Source: Hirsutella rhossiliensis | Lineage: Eukaryota; Ascomycota; Sordariomycetes; Hypocreales; Ophiocordycipitaceae | DNA length: 64,000 bases | Assembly (NCBI RefSeq): GCF_020360975.1 | Contig: NW_025408669.1 | Coordinates: forward strand, 6,882,001-6,946,000 | Direction of reading: 5' to 3' | In this document: positions 59,035 to 64,000 of the stretch, one piece after another | How positions within the stretch are numbered: the first letter of the stretch is position 1 | How the letters are laid out: each line of letters opens with the position of its first letter | Made by a program: the position numbers and the translations under genes | Notes under the pieces: generated by a model | Database searches by the model: none | What the model saw: only the letters and a program-made list of their open reading frames with translations | What the model was told of the DNA's origin: nothing

Positions 59035-59402
59035 ACTCGGATCGTCTTGTGAACGTGTGTGGAGGGAGGTGTCAAGAGCGGGATGAAAGACATAGACGAT
59101 GGCTGATATTTTTGTCGAAGAGTGTGGTGTAATATATGCTCAGATATAGACGAGGCAGCTGTCATTTACATAGCTAACTATTTCATCTGGCTTGTAGGCA
59201 GTTGGCCATGGCTCCAGAATACAGACTTTTGTTCTCATGCCGTGTTAAAGTGTGACTATTGCTGAGCTTCCGAGTGAAAGATGAGAAGACGGCTGTGGCC
59301 GGCATCAAGGTTAAATTCGTGCATATCCAGAGTCCAACTGAACCTTGACGGCAGCGCCTCTGCCCTCTCTTCCCTCGCCCTCATCTTCCAAGTTACTTTA
59401 CG
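59035..59402. other. Intergenic, no gene recognised
   Basis: 368 bp after the set9 stop, AT-richer than the gene, likely 3' UTR and spacer. Confidence 0.5.
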
Positions 59403-59529
59403 TTGATTGAAATCTCAAGTTTTGACAGCTTTTGGACTGTATTGATGCCTATTGCCTCCCGAAACCTGGTCCTTGGTCGCGCGTATAAATATCGTGCCAA
59501 CCCGATGCCCTCGAACTCATTTCACTCTC

Positions 59530-60770
59530 GTTGGCACCCTCGGCCATGGGACGCAACATCGACTCCCGAGCACGGCCGTGGCTCGGCCTCAGAAACACAC
59601 GCGACCCATCAGCCCCCCCCGGGATGAGTCCTCCACCATTGTCTCGGCGACGGCCTACGCGGCGGCCTCTTACAAGACGCCCTGGCAGTCGTGCACTTCC
59701 CCCAGCGCGCCGATCCGGAATCCCTAAAACTCTACGACCGGCGCGGCCACGCTCATCCGAAGAAGTGGGAGAACAAACAGCTGCCCAAGCAGCCCGAGGC
59801 CGACACTGCGGACCGGCTCAAGCGTCTCTGCTTGCAGCTAGGGGCATTTATCTATGACTATTTGCAGAAGGCGAACTCCTTACCGAGAGAGAGAGCCTTA
59901 CCCCACGGCCGGGCCATGCGCTGGTCCTCTTCGACTCCCTTTTGAGGCGGAGAGACGGAGAATCTTCAAAGCCTTCCTCCGCTATGAGATTCTGTCCAGG
60001 GTCTTCCGCTCCTCGTCAGACGACGACGCCCCTGTTCTCGGCCCCGTGGACCGGCAGCCACAGCCGTCCCGTCTCCCGAGTTGCAGCTGGGAATGCTGGA
60101 CCACTATGAGCGCAGGGCCTTGGCGCCGTGAGAGATTGAGAGCATCCAGTGCTTTTGGGAGTACGTACGCTGTCGCTATGGCGACGTCTTCGCTCGCTTT
60201 GTCCGCATACCGCGCTGGTTGCCCGATAGCTTCCACATTTTCGACCCCGACGTACAGTGTCTGCCCGACTACTATCCAAGCGAGGAAGAACCGCGTCCGT
60301 TACCTGGGGACAAGATGAACACCGACTTCCATGCGAGCTTATTCATGGAAGACCAGTTTAAACACTCGTTATGTATACATTGCTATGGCTGACTCAGTGC
60401 CGAGCAGTTCATCGACACCATGAGCCTCTGGGGAATCGACCGAGTCGAGCGTCTGCTCAAGTCCGGCACTGGCTACGTCGAGTGCTTTATCATCCTCAGG
60501 GTGGAAAGGATGGAAACCCTCGAGCCGAGACGGGGCGTAAGTCGGTTCGGCCAGAAAACCCCCTACTGGGACGAATCGGAGGGTGCCGTAAATGCTCTGT
60601 GGGCGAGGATGGACCCCACTAACCTGGCACAAGAAGAAGTTCTCGAGAACCTCTACCGCGCGCTCGTGTGCGTCAACCGCAACGGGCGGACCCTGTTCGA
60701 CGACGAATCACGCTATCCCGTCACCTGCCGGCTCCCCACGCCGGCTGATTTGAGGAAATCCGAGTCTTGA
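59530..60770 (+). pseudogene. Decayed member of a fungal hypothetical family
   Basis: Coding-like pieces occur in order but in different frames. They are DRLKRLCLQLGAFIYDYLQK (about 59810), AFLRYEILSRVFRSS (about 59970), LQLGMLDHYERRALAP then TGA then EIESIQCFWEYVRCRYGDVFARF (about 60080-60200), and FIDTMSLWGIDRVERLLKSG to ARMDPTNLAQEE (60409-60770, open). The AFLRYELLSRVF and E-x-I-x-C-x-x-EYVRxxYG patterns are common in a large family of fungal proteins of unknown function, some with F-box-like starts. At least one frameshift (between about 60070 and 60085) and one in-frame TGA make it a probable pseudogene. A possible intron lies at 60364-60408. Confidence 0.65.
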
Positions 60771-60772
60771 GA

Positions 60773-61761
60773 TGACTGGCTGTGTGCTCGCGAGGTAGGT
60801 AGGTAGGTATTCTCCAATTGATACATGGCGAAGCATTCGGAACCCCAGGGGCCGCCCTGGCCTAGGCCCAGGCTTGCCTCGTCGACAATGCTGCAAGCTT
60901 TTGGTGGCTTCCAACGTTGGCCATGTTCTTTCACATGCTCGAGTCCACCGTATCCCTGTCGCTCGGGCGCCTACGTATCGCCGGGCATCCGCATCAGACC
61001 ATTCCTGTCAGAGCCGGCGATGCACATGGCACGTGGCTATAACGCCCCGGCGACTAGAAAGCGATATGACTTCGTTGACGCTCGCTGCGGCGCTTGTTGG
61101 AACGGGCGAGAGCGGGTGGCTGGTTCATTTCGCCTGATGTTTAGGCCCGCCTCGCAACGTCTGCACCAGCTCGTCTCGGCCAAAGGTGAAAGTCAGCAAC
61201 TCGGGCATATTTCCATCGCTGCGGAGGATCTGCAGAATGCTTGGCCTTTACCTTGGCAAACGCAAGCGAGGAGCAACCCTCGCGAGCCGGGCCGTGTGAT
61301 GGTATTACCAAACCAACACAGGCGAAAGTGGAACGCGCTCCGATGAAGGCTCCGACGAAGATGCCCACGTCCACCGGCGACGGCTTGAGTTCGGGGAGCC
61401 AATAGAGGCGCGGACCCCCGCGCCTTTAAAGTCGGCGCGGACGTCCGCGCCTGTTATGTAAGCCTGGCAGGCCATTTGGGCCGCCGCCAACTGCGCTCGC
61501 AGTCGGCCTCACCGATACAGCATGCTTGCTGCATACATATAGCTTCAATTAATTGCAAAGGAGGATATCCCTTAGGGTTCGAACCCATAGCCTTCCCTAT
61601 TTGGTAGATTGACGTGACGCAAAGGGCGCCGCTGTTGCGTGGCAAGGAGGGTGCGCGGAAGTTCACCGCCTTAAATTGGCCAGCTACAGTGCTACACGCC
61701 GGTGCATGTCGGTGATCTCACGATCTGCCTCACATTTTCGCATCGCCGGCATCATCACCAC
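60773..61761. other. Intergenic, no gene recognised
   Basis: About 1 kb between the pseudogene and the Mutator-like transposase. It includes a GTAGG microrepeat near 60.80 kb and a palindromic GGGTTCGAACCC near 61.58 kb. The outer end of the Mutator-like element should lie here, but its partner end is beyond the window so it cannot be located. Confidence 0.45.
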
Positions 61762-61931
61762 TTATATATGTGAATAAAATGCCTGCTGTTCCTCTGAGTC
61801 TCTCTCGCAGTCAGCCCATATACCTGCAGTACCTCTTTCTCGTGAGAAAGGCTGCACCTGAATTTCCTCGGCCACCCGGGCATCTAATCGCTCTTCTTCT
61901 GCCTTATCCCAATCAAGGTATGCCATCATCT

Positions 61932-64000
61932 CTACCTTGGTCCATTGCCTCGAGCCGCAGCTCCTTGACATTTGCTTCCAGTCGAGGCACCAGTCATATT
62001 CAGTCTTGCTGTAGCGCAATGGCAAGCCCATTGCCTTTCGGTATGCCTGGTTGGTCTTGAGACTGCCGCGAGGCTGTGCTCTATACCAAGAGTCTCTTTC
62101 CTGACATACCTCTGATAGATGGCTCGTGGGTCATCATATAATAGATTCTCTGTAGTCTCTGTAGTCTCTGCAATTGCTGTAGAGACTGTAGAGACCGTAG
62201 TGACTGCAACTGTCATTTTCTCCATGACTGCTGCAGTCTGCGCAGTCTCTGGAACTGCTACCGTCTGTACAGTCTGTGCAGTCTGTGCAGTCCCTGCAAT
62301 TGCTGCAGTCTCTGCAGTCTGTGCCGCCCGTGCCTCTGCCCGCTGCAGTATGTCGCTATAGCGTAAAGGACAATTGCGAGATGTCATGATGTGCCCTTGC
62401 TGGTGGCATTTGCTGCATGTAGGCGGCGCCTTTGGCCGTAGATCTGACTCTATGGCTTCAAATGCACTTGGCTCGCGCTGTGTGGATGACTGTGATATCC
62501 TTGATGCGGCGACAAGTTGGTCTAGTCGCCGACGAGGCTCTATGAGGACCTGACCAATCTCTTTGTTATCCCGTCGAAGGCGCCAATGTGTATGAAAATG
62601 TTGTAGCCGGAGGGGCAGATCTTCCACTATGAGAGACTGTAATGCGTGCGCACAAGGGAGACCGCGAGACTTGGTGAAGCTGCCTGTGCAAGATGGGGTG
62701 TTTTTCTCGTTGAGGCGCTTGTGTTGCTTTGCAACCTGTCGCAAGGCTTCGTGTGATACCCAGCCACGTACCGTGCTATATACGGTTCCAGAGAGCTCAA
62801 TTGGCATCCGTATATGCTGCCTGGCTTGGTTGGCTTGTAGCTCGGCCAGTTGGTTGAGGAGAGCTTGCTTGATTGCCCTCGTTGCCTCGAAGAGGTCTAA
62901 TGTTGACTTCTTAAGGTGACTCTTCAATAATGCGTGGATGCCTTCCACCCGGGAAGTAGCCACATTGCCGAAGTGAGCATATTGATCGACCCAGGCCTTG
63001 ACGAGCTTTTCCTTATACGGGTCCAACCAGGTTTCCCGTATGTAGCTAACCTCCTTGACGTATCGTGGCACAAAGCGCTTCTCGAGCTCTTCAACTTGTT
63101 GATCAAATGTCTCCTCATCTTTCGAGCCCACGATTGAGTGCCAATACCCAAAGAACTCAGCCCACCTCTCATCACTATTAGAGTCCTCATCGTCACGGTC
63201 GAAAGCTGGTTTGCAATAGCTAAGCACCGCCTTATTCGCATGCCAGATGCAAAGCAGAGACTTGGACGCAGGAAAGCACCGGGAAATTGCGTTTATGCAG
63301 GCGAGGCAGCGATCTGTCAGGATAACCGATGGCTGGCGAATGTCATATAACTCGTATATCGATTGGAGTTGGTCCAGTGCCCAGATATAGTCATTTTCGT
63401 CTTCACCACTGAGGAAGGCAAAGGCAATACAGAATGACCGCTGACAGGCATCAACGCCGATCATATCGAGCAGTGGCATCTTATATTTGTTCGTCTTGTA
63501 TGTGCAGTCTAGCAGTAGTAATTCTGGGTATGCGTTGAGGTATCCTAGAGACGCTGGGTGTGCGAATAAGACTGCTGTGACTCGGCCATCATGATCAAGC
63601 TGTATGCGGCTCTGGAACCCCTCGTTGTCAAGCTCATTGGCAAGGGCATGCATTGTGCTCTGGCCAGCAAGGAGCTCTCGTCTGCGCTGTGCGATACAGT
63701 TATATATGTCTTGCTGTGTCGCTCCTTGGGCAGTCTGAGAGCTCTGGCGCATATATGTCCGGATATCCTTTGGTGCTATGCCAGCGCTTGAGAGGTTCCC
63801 AATAGCTGACTGGTCAGTTGAGGAGAGGGCACGATGAGCTGGATGTGCTGTAATATGCAGACTGGGCTCATGGTTGTGGACCGACTTCTCCTCGCCTGGG
63901 CGATGCCTGACATACCAGTACGACTTATCAAGGCTCTCTTTCGCATTGATGGAAAACTGGCATCCAGTGATACGGGAGCTTGTAGACCGTTGCCGATCAG
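61932..64000 (-). CDS. Mutator-like (MULE) transposase, 5' partial, C-terminal frameshift
   Basis: Open minus-strand frame continuing past the window end (N-terminus missing). Visible parts in order are a FAR1-like region with GCQFSINAKES and HNHEPS near 63.8-63.98 kb, then a MULE DDE domain (YPELLLLDCTYKTNKYKMPLL, GVDACQRSFCIAFAF, VILTDRCLACINAI, LCIWHANKAV). A SWIM zinc finger (CTGSFTKSRGLPCAHAL, about 62.65 kb) and a CCHC knuckle (CSKCHQQGHIMTSRNC, about 62.39 kb) follow. After a Thr/Ala/Gln/Glu-rich repeat tract the frame appears to slip by one base near 62090-62105. The continuation that looks family-like (GSLKTNQAYRKAMGLPLRYSKTEYDW to RQWTKVEMMAYLDW) is in the frame ending at 61762. The core domain is intact, so activity depends on the missing N-terminus and the shifted tail. 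Confidence 0.88.
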   Translation of the reverse strand, partial: DRQRSTSSRITGCQFSINAKESLDKSYWYVRHRPGEEKSVHNHEPSLHITAHPAHRALSSTDQSAIGNLSSAGIAPKDIRTYMRQSSQTAQGATQQDIYNCIAQRRRELLAGQSTMHALANELDNEGFQSRIQLDHDGRVTAVLFAHPASLGYLNAYPELLLLDCTYKTNKYKMPLLDMIGVDACQRSFCIAFAFLSGEDENDYIWALDQLQSIYELYDIRQPSVILTDRCLACINAISRCFPASKSLLCIWHANKAVLSYCKPAFDRDDEDSNSDERWAEFFGYWHSIVGSKDEETFDQQVEELEKRFVPRYVKEVSYIRETWLDPYKEKLVKAWVDQYAHFGNVATSRVEGIHALLKSHLKKSTLDLFEATRAIKQALLNQLAELQANQARQHIRMPIELSGTVYSTVRGWVSHEALRQVAKQHKRLNEKNTPSCTGSFTKSRGLPCAHALQSLIVEDLPLRLQHFHTHWRLRRDNKEIGQVLIEPRRRLDQLVAASRISQSSTQREPSAFEAIESDLRPKAPPTCSKCHQQGHIMTSRNCPLRYSDILQRAEARAAQTAETAAIAGTAQTAQTVQTVAVPETAQTAAVMEKMTVAVTTVSTVSTAIAETTETTENLLYDDPRAIYQRYVRKETLGIEHSLAAVSRPTRHTERQWACHCATARLNMTGASTGSKCQGAAARGNGPR
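62145..62335. repeat. Degenerate GCAGTCTCTGCA/GTCTGTGCA minisatellite in the MULE gene
   Basis: Many copies of a 6-9 bp CTGCAGTCT-like unit. On the coding strand they encode runs of QTAETAAIAGTAQ and TTVSTVSTAIAETTETTE type. Confidence 0.7.

Noticed and set aside
61570..61625. Possible tRNA or tRNA-derived SINE because of GGGTTCGAACCC with a nearby TTGGTAGATTG
   Set aside because: The TTCGAA box is palindromic and the D-arm-like word lies on the wrong side for either strand. No acceptor stem can be paired.
62119..62361. Alternating Val/Ala/Cys plus-strand frame resembling a small secreted protein
   Set aside because: Antisense translation of the MULE minisatellite tract.

Overview
The window looks like a filamentous ascomycete genome, most likely a Sordariomycete close to Hypocreales. 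The reasons are short introns of about 41-63 nt with GTRNGN donors and CTNAN branch sites, a KMT5/Set9 methyltransferase, a giant DUF6606/DUF3638/DUF3645 protein, fungal caspase-like and DUF6594 genes, and a 20-kb AT-rich block with the signature of repeat-induced point mutation (RIP). Gene models were built by eye from reading frames, splice signals and family resemblance. No database search was run.

Layout. (1) 1-5.2 kb is an accessory segment. It holds a remnant of a small gene, an intact caspase-like peptidase gene (979-3033, minus) bracketed by a diverged inverted repeat, and a four-exon DUF6594 membrane-protein gene (4103-5243, plus). (2) 5.25-25.9 kb is an AT-rich, RIP-destroyed transposon graveyard. 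A minus-strand Ty1/copia element with both 453-bp LTRs lies at 10053-15646, a third LTR of the same length is at 17988-18440, a plus-strand copia RNase H remnant is near 21.15-21.72 kb, and a small element with about 65-bp inverted ends is at 5404-5853. The rest is unassignable. (3) 25.9-30.5 kb has normal composition but no gene I can recognise. (4) 30498-34559 is a gene for a predicted secreted K/E-rich protein. A 3.2-kb hAT transposon with perfect 21-bp inverted ends and a perfect 8-bp target duplication sits exactly at the acceptor of its first intron. (5) 35-59 kb is a core block: the DUF3638-family giant gene, which carries an in-frame TAG; a coiled-coil protein (possible augmin subunit); an LrgA/LrgB-type membrane protein; the parvulin Ess1/Pin1; an Rpb9-like protein; mitochondrial ribosomal protein uL14m; and Set9. 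Several neighbours are divergently transcribed from shared intergenic regions. (6) 59.4-64 kb is accessory again: a decayed fungal family gene and the 3' part of a Mutator-like transposase that runs off the window.

The core genes are housekeeping: transcription and chromatin (Rpb9-like, Ess1, Set9), the mitochondrial ribosome, spindle organisation and membrane transport. They are not an operon-like unit. The most interesting biology is at the accessory/core boundary, where a recently mobilised hAT copy duplicated a splice acceptor, and next to it where a 3,000-residue conserved gene seems to be decaying or to carry a readthrough stop.
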